From Rostratula benghalensis (taxonomy: Eukaryota > Chordata > Aves > Charadriiformes > Rostratulidae): a stretch of 64,000 nt of DNA. Every line of letters starts with the position of its first letter. The first letter of the stretch is position 1. A program made the translations under genes and the position numbers. The notes under the pieces were generated by a model. That model was given only the letters and a program-made list of their open reading frames with translations. It made no database searches and was not told where the DNA came from. The stretch spans positions 4,394,175 through 4,458,174 of the forward strand of contig VXAI01000028.1 in NCBI GenBank assembly GCA_013399305.1, in the 5' to 3' direction. Shown here piece by piece: positions 26,301 to 39,312 of this stretch.

Positions 26301-29300
26301 ATGCTCTCGTCTTTTCATTTAAGCAGACATATAATATCAGTTTTCAAACCTCAGAATCCACTTTGGCTACAGGAACAGAGATTTCAGGAATTTCAGTTTT
26401 TCACTGCGGAATTAGGGCTTTTTTTCTCTCTGTTAACCTCCACCCTCCGTACCAGGAGTTCATACTCTGTATGTGCTTTTAATCTTGACTTCAATATATT
26501 TTACTGTGGCTAGCTTTTAGTTACAGTTTAATAACTACAGCTTTTTTTTTTTTTTTTTTTTGCCCTAGGCCATATTATAATGAATAAAAAACTTTTCCTG
26601 TGACTTAGTTGAATTTATACAGCTGCTCTGGAAACAGCTGCATAACTTTCCTACTGACTAGGAAGGATGACAGTTTACTCAGCATAGACTGATCAGCTGA
26701 ATTTTACTTCCAAACTCAATTTTGCCAAAAAAGCATGTGGAAGGAAATCCAGATATGTGAGCATGCTTCCAGATACCTTGTGTGATGTTGTTATTTCTTA
26801 CACTAAGGTTATCCTCTTCCTCAGAAGTAATTTAGACTGAATAAGGACCAGATTTTTATATGGTTCTGTATGGCACCTTGTGCAGTGAAATATTTAATCT
26901 GATGAGTGTCTCTGGCATAGCAACAATAGATACTTTCCAATTTCCAATCTTATGAGGGAAGCAGTAAGTAGATTTGGGAAGAAGCTTACGTCAACAGTTG
27001 AGTATTTTGTAATTGCATGCTGATAGGTTCTTCCTGTGAAGACAGCTTAGAAATAGGTCAGATCCAGTGACTGCTCCATCAAGATCTATAAAGAGACGTG
27101 TCAAAAATAAATTTGCAAAGTCTGTACAGGAGATCTGATCAGAATGACAAGGCAAGCTCAGAACTGGCATAGCGGCAAGCCTTTGACTTCGTTCATTTCA
27201 TGTCTTAAAAACTGACATCTAAAAATGAGTTATAGCCAGGAGCCTATGTAAAGCCTAGCCCAGCAGGCGGGTAGGATAATGAGTAATATGTGCTGTGTGG
27301 GAACCCGCCTACAAATTGAAGGACAGCAGATAGGATGGAAGAGACAAGAGGTCAGTAGTATGAAGCACTTGGTTTAAATTGACGAGGCAACTTGGTTGCC
27401 TCATCAATTTGTGTGACTTCTTTAATAAATAGGCAGCTTCATCCTAAAGCAGGGAATCCTCTCCAGAATTTGAGACACATGAAAGATGTTAACACATAAT
27501 TCCTAGTAATCTCCTGAGTACCTGCTAATAATTATGGCTGGCTTTTTTGGCCTTAGAAGCTTTGAATTACCTGGTGTTAAATATTTTAGAGTAAACTGGA
27601 AACCAGTAAAGATGCTGAATGTGAAAAGGTTTATTTATTAATACCTCTATGTATTGACAAATATGAATGAAGTGTATTGTTCTTACTTGCTCATGATTAG
27701 TAAATATCAAATTGAAATTAAGAACAACTATTTACATGTACTTAAAATAACAGGTTTTAAAATAAATCTTGTAAAGAAAAGAAAAAAGAACAGCAAAAAA
27801 CTCTAGTCTGAGATCATACTATTAAACAGAAATATTATTAAAAGAACAATTTTTAGAAAAAGGGAATGATCAGTTTTCCCAGCTGTTCTGGTAGCAAGAA
27901 AAATGTTAATTAAAAAAGTTCACCCATATTATTCATCTCAGTATTAAATAGGTACGTAAAGAAAGAGCAAGTCAACTGGATCCTGGTGTGGAGTGCTTGC
28001 TCTAAATTTAAAAATATTGTAACATATGTAATAAAGGTGAAGCACCCCACCAGACAGAGAGAATGTGACGTATTGAGTCATGTAGTGAACCTTTTTTTCA
28101 TTACAGCTCTGAAGATTTTGGGGTCAGTTCTCCATTCCAATATAACTTAGGCTTAAATGTAGTGGGTTTGTAATATATGTTCAGTTAAAAGCCCTCCTCC
28201 CAGCTTTCCAATGCCAGAATGAGGTAAAGAATCTGGAGATTTTAGAACTAATAAGCTAAGCAGTAAAATGGTGTACATTTGTATCTAGCCTGATGAAGTT
28301 CGGGAATGCGCCCAGAGAGGGCTTGTCTTCTTTCACACACATGCTGATGGGTGGATGCAATAGGACTTTATTCAATGAATTACTGTCTCAAACCTTGACA
28401 AATAATGTCCATGAAAATTCAATGAAGGGAAAAAAGGCAAAAAAAAATCTGACTCCTGTTATTTTACAAAACCTCTGTAGGGAATGACAGCTGGGTATCA
28501 CATCCACCTGCAAAGTGAGACCAGCTGAATGTTAGAAACTTGGGAAGGAAGAACTAAAAAAATGCTTGAGACTTCTGTTGAAGTACCAAAACATCCTTTA
28601 ACTCCACTGCTGTGGAAGAAAAATTGGAAATGTCTCTCTGGGAAGAGAGAATAAGATAATACTTCACTTAACAGAAAAGCTCTTTAGCATCCTTTAAACA
28701 ATCTGAATGCTATCTTTATACATACTGGGTTAGAAAAACTGAAAGTAGTAAGGCAGGGAAAAAAGAATCTTATATTTTTAATGTGATAGACAGTATCGCC
28801 TTTCCTGTCAGATTTAATTCTCACTATAAATGTTCACACCGTATTTGCAATATTTTTAAAAGCCTGGATAGAATCATACTGAAGTGAGTGTTTGTGAAGT
28901 TAATAGAAAATTCTGAGCCTTCAACTCTGATAAATGTAACTCTTGAGTGCTATGAAAAATTTCATTTTCAAGGAAGCCTTGACTTTTTATGGGAAATTTT
29001 TCCAGCTGAAATTTTTTACTGGCTCTACTCTTCATTCCCCATTATGGACCAGATTTGGAAATACCTGTGAAAACCAATATATTTGGTTTCAAGAAAATCA
29101 CTGGGAATGCATGGATGAAAGCATTGTAATTGAGGACATTCAGATCTGTTCTTACAAAAATGCTTTATATTTACATGGTCTGTTACCTACATGTGCTGAA
29201 GAGCATTGCAAACATCAAAAATGAAACTCTGAGAGGGTGAGAGTCAGCCAAGAAAGCCAGCTGCATAGGACTTTGAGTCAAATCCTGAACACTTGGAGTA

Positions 29301-31905
29301 CATCTGTATGGTCCGTCAAGATGTGTTGTATTTGCAATGTGACAGGTTTGGTCCTAGAACTACTAAGACATAACGGTGGAGGCATATAAAACCAGTGCAG
29401 TCACGGAAAAAAGGGAAATTTCAGTATCTATGTGCACAACATTGTGTTCAGAAATGGCAAGATGGGTTACAGATGTATGTCAGAAAAACAAGGCAGTTCA
29501 CTTAGTTTTTTGCAGAGCATTCTCTTAAAAATTCTTTTAAATGCTTTAAAAAGATTTGAGGGATTTGAGGGTGAGAAGGAAATGTACACATTCTTGAAAA
29601 TCACTGTAATCCTCAACACCCTGTGAGTAGTTTGTTTGTTTGGAATAACTTTTTTTTAATGATTAAAGTATCTTAAGCCCAGTGATCATTTAGGCTGGGT
29701 AGGAAAAACACAGTGCAGAAAGTTGAGAGATTTCAGTTCAATTCCAACTTCAGGACAGAATGAGCCTCATATTTGGACCCATATGTACCTACACAATGGA
29801 AACACAGCATGTTTTACCCACACACTGGCCTATGTCTTAACCCCAGATAATTTGTGTCTTTTCTCAATTAGGGGAAAGGGTATTTCCTTTCATTGTGGTC
29901 ATGTGAGGTGTAACTCATTACTAAATTTTACAGTTTTAATGAAATAATATGAGAGCTTTCAAAGTGTCTAATGGTTAACAACACCTACTGATTACAGGAA
30001 TCTTTGGTTGGAATCTTGTATTTCTGGAACAGATAATTTTGGAAGAAAGATGGTGCTGAGCTACACTTGAATGCAGGCTATCTCTTTTCATTGGAAAAGC
30101 TGTAGACATTTTCCTTATTTCTACAGAAGGAATGACACATACTCATTCAAAAACAGCAGTAACACCTCCTCCTTGATCCTGCAGCTTTGCTAGGTGGATT
30201 GCGATTCCAACTTTTCAGTTTGGCTTAGTATAGTAAGTATTTTATTCACGCAGCTCTCATTGTGTTCTGTATTAAAATATGACTTGGTTGAGTAATGAAA
30301 GCCCTCGCTAAGGGCATGACCATATCTTCATGCTGTTAGAGCAGGAGGTTCCCAGTGAGATGTGTTACCTTCACAGTTCAGCGCAAGTACCCTGCATTTG
30401 TCTTTCAGAAGAAAATTCACATTAAAATGATGCTTTGGATCTGTGTCTTACTATTTACTGTGTTAGAAATATCACATTGGTATTAAGATATACTGCTTCT
30501 GGCTCTGTAGACATTATTTCAAGCTGGCTTGAACATTTCCACACGTTGATGTGGTGTTGCCCAGTGCAGGCTTAGATACCTGGTCCTTTGCATGGACCTG
30601 AAGTAAAATAGATTTTAACTCAACATGAAGTACTTTTTAGCAGTGCATAAAGAGGTTGTAGGACTGTGGTCCTATGTTACTATAATGCCCTCTCTGGATA
30701 TTCTATGTCCATATACGTCACATGCAACTTCAGGCACCTAACTGTTGTGCCAAAGCTAGGAACATAACATAAGTAGCCTGGTGAAGTGGTCTTCTGTTAG
30801 AAGATGTATCCTGTGGAACTGGATGTTGTGCTCCCTTGACCATAATACAGCCACCCTTCTAAGTTAAAGGCACAAGCCAGTGAGTGATCCAGATCCTTTT
30901 TCTTCCATAATATGACTGTCTTAGTTTAAACTATTTCCCTGGTGTCAAAAAAATAATTTTAAAAAGAGGGGTAGAATAAATGTTTTCACATGTGCAACTA
31001 TACCAAGTGTATCTGTAGTGTAAGTGCTTTCATATCCTACTTTCATGCAACTCTTTTACGTACACAAGTCCCACTGTACTTGATTCAGCCTTTAACAGTA
31101 TTTGAATAAATCTGGGAAAAAAGTGTCCAATTCTGAGTTTGCTAGATCTCAAAATATGGATCCATTTGGGACTGCTTCTTTAAATATCAGTTCTTAACTT
31201 TAGTGGAGCTCCTAGTTGAAGTCACCCTGAGATTTCAGTTCTGTGGAAAAAGCACTTGTTATAAATCTCAAATAGTCGGTAATTGATCGCAGCCTGGAAT
31301 TGTAAAACTCTATCTAAGTGCCTGAAACAGTATACGTTTGTGGTATGGTATGTGGTTTCAGTCCAGGTCAAGGAAAAGAGAGGCCTTGGAGAATATGAAA
31401 GTCTTATGAAGCTTTCCACTAATAGAATGGGTCAAGGGATAGCATAGTCAAAGCATCCCATTCGTTAATGTTATGTGGTGAAATAAACTGCTTTTGACCC
31501 TCAGTGTCTCAGCTGTTAGTCACAGAAGACAGACACTCCTTTTGTTCAGGTCTCGGAGCCACTTGATTCTCTCTCTACTTTTATATATATATTTCTTTCT
31601 CCCATTGGGTACCATGACAGTGTAGTTACTGAGGTGATTTGCTATAGACTAGCAATGCCAATCTGACTGAATTTCCTCAAAGGACCATTTCGAAGTGGCA
31701 AAAATCAGAACAGCTTCTTTTTCCCCACTGCAACCTCTATCCTCAAAGAACGTCAAGGAGTTGCAGGCCTGCAGTTGCATGGATGCCTGCAGTAGCTGTT
31801 GTAGTATAAGCAGTTTGGTAAAAACTGAGATTCCTTGGGCCTTTGAGAAACTAAATCTTGACCTGGGAAAGTAAATTTAGGTTTCTAACTTTTTATAAAA
31901 ACTGC
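23331..31905. other. Unique noncoding DNA, no gene recognised
   Basis: No gene is recognised. A (TTTG)n run followed by G5T7 lies at 23515-23551 and a poly(T) run near 26541-26561. Open frames are at most 93 codons (28943-29224 plus) with no familiar translation. The palindrome at 27376-27410 is listed separately. Position 29733 has a tRNA T-loop-like gttcaattcc, but no acceptor stem surrounds it. Confidence 0.6.
27376..27410. repeat. Near-perfect 16-bp inverted repeat
   Basis: The arms aaattgacgaggcaac (27376-27391) and gttgcctcatcaattt (27395-27410) pair at 15 of 16 positions around a 3-base spacer (ttg). The single non-pair is C opposite A, a likely one-base substitution in an originally perfect palindrome. 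The arms are not low-complexity. A 3-base loop is too tight for a typical microRNA precursor. Confidence 0.9.
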
Positions 31906-31928
31906 TTTTTTTTTTTTTTTTTTTTTTT
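31906..31928. repeat. Poly(T) run at gap edge
   Basis: At least 23 T residues run into the assembly gap, so the true length is unknown. The homopolymer probably caused the break in the assembly. Confidence 0.9.
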
Positions 31929-31958
31929 NNNNNNNNNNNNNNNNNNNNNNNNNNNNNN
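31929..31958. other. Assembly gap (30 N)
   Basis: Thirty unresolved bases follow directly on a poly(T) run. Confidence 1.
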
Positions 31959-32960
31959 AATAAGCTTTCAATGGGATCAGCCTGTGGCTTTTCATTTGTT
32001 CTAAACATAGTTCATTTTGATGTTAAGATCTCCATCTTTTTGCTCTATGAGAAAATTTGGGACCACTGATACTTGATGCTCCCACAATTTTATGAGGATA
32101 AAACCTTTTTCATTCAACTAATTTACCACTATGACAGCAATTACTATTTTGGCAGAAAGAAAATTTAAGATCTCTGTTGCGATGCTGAACTTGGACACCC
32201 TAACTACCTTTTCTCCATGCCTGAGCAGGAAAATCTGAATCACCTAAAGGTCTTTTGACTTTACACACAATAATAACTGTGACAATTAACTTTAGGTACC
32301 CATAGCTGGCATTTTAAAGTGGTGTAATGCAGGATATCTCTGTCATGGTTTCCTAATGCTTGGGTGAGTACCCAAAAAGCTGGATAATTCTTCCTGCTGG
32401 GCCAGGCTGTGGCCTTCGTTGCAGCACTAAGTGTATGTGTAGCACCAACACAGTAATCATATTCAGAATTGCTGCATGTCTTAGGCTCACCTCTAAATTA
32501 TAGGTGGGTTATTTCTACAATGGTGGACTAGTAAGTGATTGCCTCTGGTGAGCATTATATTTTGCAAACTACTCTGAGATCATGGTGCTCAGAAACCTGG
32601 GGGAGAGAAAAAAAGTAATCTTTACCCATCCAAAACTCTACTTCTGAAAAGAACAAATCAATGAGCAACGCTGTTTGCTCTTTTTTGCCCTATATTCAAG
32701 AACTGGGCAACTTGAGTAAGGTATATAAGAAGGAACTAAAGCTTCCTCCAACAGAGGAAAAAAACCCCAAAATAAAATGATTGCCATCAATGCTTCTCTA
32801 CGTTGCTACTCTAACATGCACAATTCTCAGTCAGGAATCAAGGTCAACTCATTCATGTCTGGAAAGACCACAATCTACAATTCAGTCAAGATGCAGTGGA
32901 TGAAAGAAGGTAGATGACAATGGAAATAGACAAAGGAGTGTGTTCAGAAGTTACTATTCA

Positions 32961-32989
32961 TGTGGCCATCTCATTCACAGATGGCCACA
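32961..32989. repeat. Perfect 11-bp inverted repeat
   Basis: The arms tgtggccatct (32961-32971) and agatggccaca (32979-32989) are exact reverse complements around a 7-base loop (cattcac). Pairing stops outside the arms. The arms are GC-balanced and not simple sequence. Confidence 0.85.
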
Positions 32990-34396
32990 AATTCAACCAA
33001 TGTGAGAAGTTCAGAATTAGTATAATGGAGTGATTTTACAAACTTTCATGTGGTGCTAAGAGTGAGTGCAAAGCAATTCTTTCTAATAGCTGTTGTTGAA
33101 CAATCACAGGCTTTTAAATATTTTTTCTTTCTATAGGTCTATTATAAAAAAAGGTTTTACTCAGTATGTATTTTGTAATAACACAACAATTTGGGAAGAT
33201 TGAGATCCTAATATTAAAACTTTACTGACTCTTTGTAATGAATTAGCCTTTTGTATCGAGCTAAATTCTTAAAGGTGTTACAGATGCAAAGCAGTAGCAG
33301 GATGCCACAAATCCTTCAAAATAAAATACCCCACTCTTTGCTTGAGGCAAGACTCTGTTCTTTTGGGAGAGAACTTCAGATGGAACATTCCAAATATTCA
33401 TGGCAGGGTTTATATAGCTTGTTTAAGGTTTTGCAATAAGAAACTGCATTTTAAGTATCTACGGTTCTTAATACCTTTGAGAATGAAAATGTAAGTGGGG
33501 TGAAAAAAAATTAAATTCTGAAATACATATTAGCAACCAGCTAAATGGATGTTTTGGTTAAACATGTCAGTTCCATTTTTCCTTGTACTTTCTTTGTGGA
33601 ACTATGGCATATTTTCAGGAGAGCATGCATTTAAGCACAGGTGTACGGCTAGATGCTGAAGAGATGCATTTGTTTAGTGTGGCTATATTTAGAGCTATCC
33701 TGTGTGAAGAGGCTTCTGGTAAATTCCCCCTCCTCCACTTCAGAAACACTAGTACAACAGACAACAGTCAGACTTTGAAAGCTACTCATAAAACTGAATA
33801 AATTCAAGCTTCAAGAAGTCACTGGTGCTCTCTTCTGTTTTCTCCCAGCCGTTGAGGAATAAAAAATGTGCTCAGCTGAAGAACTGACAAGCAATAAAGA
33901 ACCTACAACTGGTGGTAGCCCCGATATCCACCTCAGTGTAGCAGTCTGGCAAGCAGATGAAGAGGAGGGTGGTCTAATCATAAGAGAGTTAAAGCAAAGC
34001 AGAGTGATGTGTATGACCGACTCCAGCCCTTAGCTTGTTAGGGAGGAGGAGGATGTATTGTTGTTATTGTTAATGCCAATTAGGGACAAACGTCTTTCTT
34101 GGCAATAAACAGTGGAGGATGCCTACAGAGAAATCCAGCTGCTGGAATGCCACCAAATATCTGTTGGAGCACCTGCATTCCAGATGTGTATCTCTGTACC
34201 ACTCCATATGCTAGTACTGGCTTAGGAAATGGTACAGAAAGTTATGGTTTCCTCACTGATAATTACGGCATTAGACCATCCCAGCCTTCTTTGACCTATT
34301 GGCAAAGCCTAAAATAGTCTTAATTTCCTCTGGATTCAATTTATTAAAAATATTCCTTTGGTACAAAAGGAAGGTGAAGTTTTCTCTCTTAGGCTG

Positions 34397-34432
34397 TGGT
34401 AAATCAGGAGTAAGTCAATGGAGTTACACTAT
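34397..34432. mobile_element. Possible palindromic MITE relic
   Basis: The string gtaaatcaggagtaa is followed by gtcaatggagttacact. This matches, with a small internal deletion, the style of an old sauropsid palindromic repeat with 'gtaaatcaggagtaactcc' arms and a 'ttgacttcaatgg' centre. The match is from memory only and the relic is short. Confidence 0.35.
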
Positions 34433-34441
34433 CCAGAAAGT

Positions 34442-34464
34442 TGTGTGTGTGTGTGTGTGTGTGT
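34442..34464. repeat. (TG)n microsatellite
   Basis: About eleven uninterrupted TG dinucleotides. Confidence 0.95.
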
Positions 34465-37400
34465 TGTGAGTAAAATCAGTCAGGCCTTGACTGAGGACCA
34501 ATGTGACTCTGCTGTAGCAATGTTCTGCTCTTGTTGAGATCCTTTAAACAGAAGGTTGCCTGTTTTTCCTGTAAGCCCTGCCCTTCCTAGTTCAGTTAAG
34601 GGGAGGGCAGGTGAAAGGCAGAACAAGGGAAATCCTCAGTGTGGCATTGAGGATGAAAAAAAAAGCAGATTATGGAGACTAAAATCACACCCTTTTAATT
34701 CAGAGGCCTCATTTCTCCTCCACTGTGTCTATGTCTCTAAACAAAAGAGATGCAGGGAGCAATACCTGTGCCCAAAGTCAAGTGGCACAGACTGACAGGT
34801 TCATGCTAGCTCCCTATTAGAGCAGGGGTGGTGTTCCTGCTTCATAACATTTTGAACTGGAATTCTTGTAACTCTGTGGCATGCCCAGAGGGTCTTACAG
34901 CTTTGAGTGCTTTCTCCAGTATCAAATGCCTGAAACATAGTGACATGTTCTAACTCTCAGCCACGTTGCTTTCATAGCATAAAACTGGTGTCCAGGGGGT
35001 GGCACAAGGGCATGTGGGAGTGTCTAAGGGTGTAAAGCCTGCTGGGGTAGTGTGGCAGAACTTCTGAGGTGGCCAAACCATGTAGTGAATCTGCTGCTTT
35101 TGGAGGAATCCCATGGTGCTGAAGGGAGCTACTTGGAGGACTCTGGAAATGATCATGGAGTGACCTGGAAATTATATATTATGGTTGCTCGCAGCTCACA
35201 CTTCCAGTGTTTGAGCTCAATTCTAGGACCTCTTTTATTCATCTGAGGAAATATATGCCTAAAGGTAGCATGGAAGGGGATTTCCATTCTGCAGGTGCAT
35301 CCTCAATATGAAATCTGTGCAGTGCTGCATCATGCTCACTCCAGGGAACCCTCTTTATCTGCACATGGACATGGGTCCCCAAATGAGAACCTCCTCATTC
35401 CCTTCCAGTGCCTGAATGGGGTCCAGGTATAGCAGACATTACAGTGTTCTTTTCACAACTCTGGTTTAGTCATCAAGCATAAGAGTGGGATACAAAATCC
35501 TTATTCACATAGGAGCAAGTTTTGGTCTCATCTCTGTGTTTTCTTTTTATCTCTTTTATTTTCATATAGTTGCTGTGGCGTTGCTCTTTTTGTGAGACAC
35601 TGGGTGATCTCATCAAAGGAAATCCCATAATGGTAATTATTAATCTTGGATACCAAACACTGACTTTGTCCTTTTACTTTTCCGTTGACATATTGAGAGA
35701 CCAGTCAATATATGACTTCTTATGAAAAGGATGGTGCTTTTGATGGAACAGGGATTGATTTAGTACAAACTGAGTAGGAAACTCTCGCTATCATAAGCTT
35801 TGGTGAAATCTGAAGGAAATTTGTCATGATTCATCCACAGTTGTTAATATGACAAGGCCCAGATCCATACAAAAGAACACCTGGCCTGCTATTGAGTGTA
35901 TCTCTTGAGAACAGCGTTTGCCTGCATGTTTCCTCTAGCAACAAGCCTGAACATGGATCACTGTTCTTTAAAACAACACAAGAAATAACAGATTCTGCTA
36001 CGGGAACTTTTCTGTCATAAAGGAAATTATATTTGTTCTACAAAAATTGAGTTCTGCCATTTTTTAAGGACTGGCTGCCGCCCTCTGAATCATTAAAAAA
36101 CAAAGGGGCCCGTTTCTTTACTCTTGAGAATCTAAAGATGTGCCAAAACATACACAGATTTCATATTTTCCAGTAGCTACAAATCAGACTCTTTCTCTCA
36201 AGAAGATCCTATTTTAGAACAGTCTCCTAGGTCACTTTACAAGCTCAAAGTGAACCAACTTTAGAAAGTAAAATAATTTGCCTTATAGGGTGAATTTAAC
36301 CGCTCCACTTAAAGCTTTTGCATCATCTGTTCTTTAAGGGTAGGTTTCCAATGATGACTTGCACTCTTGCCTCTGCACAGCAATGCCCTCTTTCAAAATG
36401 CAGATGTATATGAACACTTATGAGTGTTGGTATGATGGTATTTCATTAGCTCTGATTTTAGTCAATTTGCCCTCTTCTCCCCCAACTTTGAAAAATTTGC
36501 ATGCATGTATGTGTATATATACATACATATATACATAAAGAAAGGCTGATAGAAGCCTCAGTGCCCTAAGAAAACACCTGTATTACAAGATGTTTCATAA
36601 TCTATTAATACTTTCCAATATTTCTGCTGCTTGGGTTCCTGCTTTGAAGGCAGACCAGTCTTGCTAATTTTCTCTTTTTGTGTTCTGATTCCTGGTTTTA
36701 CATTTCTTCACCTGGTAATGCTCAGTAAGTACAATAACGTTTGGTCTTTTTAAGACTGGACAACAAGGAGGATAAAAATGGGGAGGGAGATGCTTTGAAT
36801 CCCAGTGGTTACTCATTTCTGTCTGAACTGAATAAATGGCTGCATATAAATGTGCTGCTGCTTCTTTCAAAAAACGGTTTGCTTTTTTCTGCTGACCCTA
36901 GGTGAGTCTGGAGTTACCTGAAACTGTTTGTGGCTGTTCAGAAATAGCAAGCTTTCCCACCTGAATTCCTCCCCTGTCAGCTGAAGGGGGCTTTCAGGTG
37001 GGTGTTTGTTTCATTGCGTCTCAAAGAGATCCGTTCCTGCGCTGAAAGACAAGCCCAAGACAATGTTTTACAGAGCAGAAGATATTGTGAGGGACCAATT
37101 ATCACATAAGTGGTTCTCACGGCTTGGGCTGGTACTGTGTGCCAGGTTGCACATTAACTTCTTTCACTGCTTTTTACCCAGTTTACTCAACATTCTCAAG
37201 TGGTGGCTTTGTCAATTGTTTCTCCTGCTGATATTTTGACAGATGATAGCCCCTTGATGCCAGCTTAACCCAGCTAATAAGAAATAGGCCAATGTGTAAC
37301 TTTAGACCAAGTGACTGCTCTCATGGTATGGAGGAGCAGTAGGGTTGGTTCAGTTTTAGAACAGTTATTAATTTTCATCTGACAAATAGATCTACCAACC

Positions 37401-39229
37401 CTGCACTTGCAATATTCTCTGTAGGTACTCTGTTAAAAAAAAATTAGCACAGAGACTTTATTATATTTTTTTTTTCTCTGCAACACCATGCTTAAATATC
37501 CTCTAATGAATGTCAGGGTGCATTTAGGGAGTATGCCTGAGTCATATTAGCACAAATATATTTCAAGATTTATAGTGTTTCATTGATTCTAAAGGAATAT
37601 ATAATGACCAGGCAATTTTCAGAGTAGTTTTCCTATATAAATCTTCGCAAAATTGCTGACATTGTGTTATTAACACTAGGGGCTGGTATTGCTGCAAAGT
37701 GAAGAGATTTATGTGGAGGATAAAGCAGGCATCCTGTGCAAGTGGAGTTTGCTAATTCATCCAGCTGTTGGTTAGTTTAAGAGCTTTCTGTAGTTTGTAT
37801 ATTGCCTCGACTTTTACTTCTTCTTCTGAGTAGAGATGGTATAGTTAGGGGGGAAAAATACCACTTTTAAATTTTCCCAGTAGTTGGAGCAGAATTTTAA
37901 CTATCTTCTTATAAGTATTTTCCTTTAGTTTTATCCTGTTAGATGCTGGATGCTTTCTGTGGTTTGAAGCTAACATAGGCACTGAACTCAGGTGGAGCTT
38001 ATTTTTGTCGGACTTTTCTTTTTCTTCCTTTAGGTTGGTTTTTGGTTGACAAAGTGTGACATAGAATTACTGAGAGAATGATGCTTAGATCTTAACAAAA
38101 GCATATCAACATATTTACATATGTAAACATTTTTCTCTCCCTGCTTAGCTTCTCTTTCTAAGTTGAAAGAACGGCATACAAAAAGTTCTGTTTTCAGTAA
38201 AATTTATAGACTACCAATGATAATGAGGAAGTTTTTGTTTAACTTCCATTTTTTGTTTGCAGAATCTAAATTCTTTCTTAAGCAGACCAAGAAATGTCAG
38301 TGCGTGTGGCACTTGTGATGACAGAAGTTTTCTCTTCCTTTTCTTATGCATATGTATGTGTGCGTCTTGGGTTCTTCATCACAAGCAAAGGTTTACAATA
38401 AATAGTTGTACTTTTAGGATGACCTGGTCAATTCTCTGTTCTAAGTGTGATAGAAATTGTTGTTTTGTTTTGAAGACCCCAGTGTATGTTCCCTGCAGAC
38501 ACACACACCTGAGACAAGGAAGATTTAAAATGAGAATGCCTTGATGTGATCACAAGGCTTGGGTCTTACATTGCACCTCTGTGATCTCTACAGCATGATG
38601 ATTCCTGTCTGGTTGTGACTGTTGCCATTAAATGCAGTTTCACTTCCTGAAGACGTTATGCATGCTTAAATTTCAGCACACTTGCCTTTTATTTGCTATG
38701 AGTTACTAGGAATTAAAAGACCAAAGGATTCCTGGTTATTACACACTATCTATGAAATTATTCAAATGAGCATTCATTTACCTAAAGTTAAGCATGCCCT
38801 TGAAATCAAGCACATCCCAGAGTCAGGGCCTGTACTCTGAAAAAGAGGGATCCATGGGCTCACTGCTGGTCAGATGAGCTTACATAAATTTAGAGTCCAG
38901 AGGCTGAGCCCCTCATTGAGTTCAGTGGGAGCTGACACAGCGTCACAATGTTCAGGATCATGCTTTGAACATCTAGAGAGCAGCAAGATCCCTCTGCAGA
39001 AGTCTGTTTAAGGAATTTAATTTATAATTTAATTTTATTTCTGACCATACTGGAGTATGGAGGAATATTTTGTGCAATCTGGTTGGCTGATGGACTCGAG
39101 AGGTCCTACTCCAGGGGGCTCATAATCACAACCAAAGAGGAAAAGTACTGAAAAACATCCAGCAAAATGGACTTTAAAAAAATATCTTTTCTCACATATT
39201 TAGCCTGAACTAGTAATAACAACTTCGAT

Positions 39230-39312
39230 GCAGAGCATTTCCTGAGGATTAATGACTGTCTGGGGTCATCATCTCCTCCCAGTTAGTTATTAATCCCCAG
39301 GAAATACTCTGC
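39230..39312. other. Long hairpin, 35-bp arms; possible structured RNA
   Basis: The left arm (39230-39264, starting gcagagcatttcctgagg) and right arm (39278-39312, ending ccaggaaatactctgc) are reverse complements at 30 of 35 positions, with a 13-base loop. Transcribed from the plus strand, two of the five differences become G-U wobbles, giving 32 paired positions. The minus-strand transcript also gains two wobbles. The length (83 nt), stem and loop lie in the range of microRNA precursors. A TAATTAG motif sits just downstream (39331-39337). Alternatives are a small palindromic transposon relic or a conserved palindromic regulatory element. I do not recognise a known microRNA in either arm. Confidence 0.55.

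Larger units (their letters stand above)
31959..39229. other. Unique noncoding DNA, no gene recognised
   Basis: No gene is recognised; open frames are at most 95 codons. There is a (TG)n run at 34442-34464 and a short AT/GT microsatellite near 36503-36536. Motifs at 34397-34432 and 35494-35518 may be old palindromic repeat relics, as may 'cattgagttcagtggg' near 38913. The hairpin at 32961-32989 is listed separately. Confidence 0.6.

Noticed and set aside
29733..29760. tRNA T-loop-like gttcaattcc
   Set aside because: No acceptor, D or anticodon stem could be found around it.
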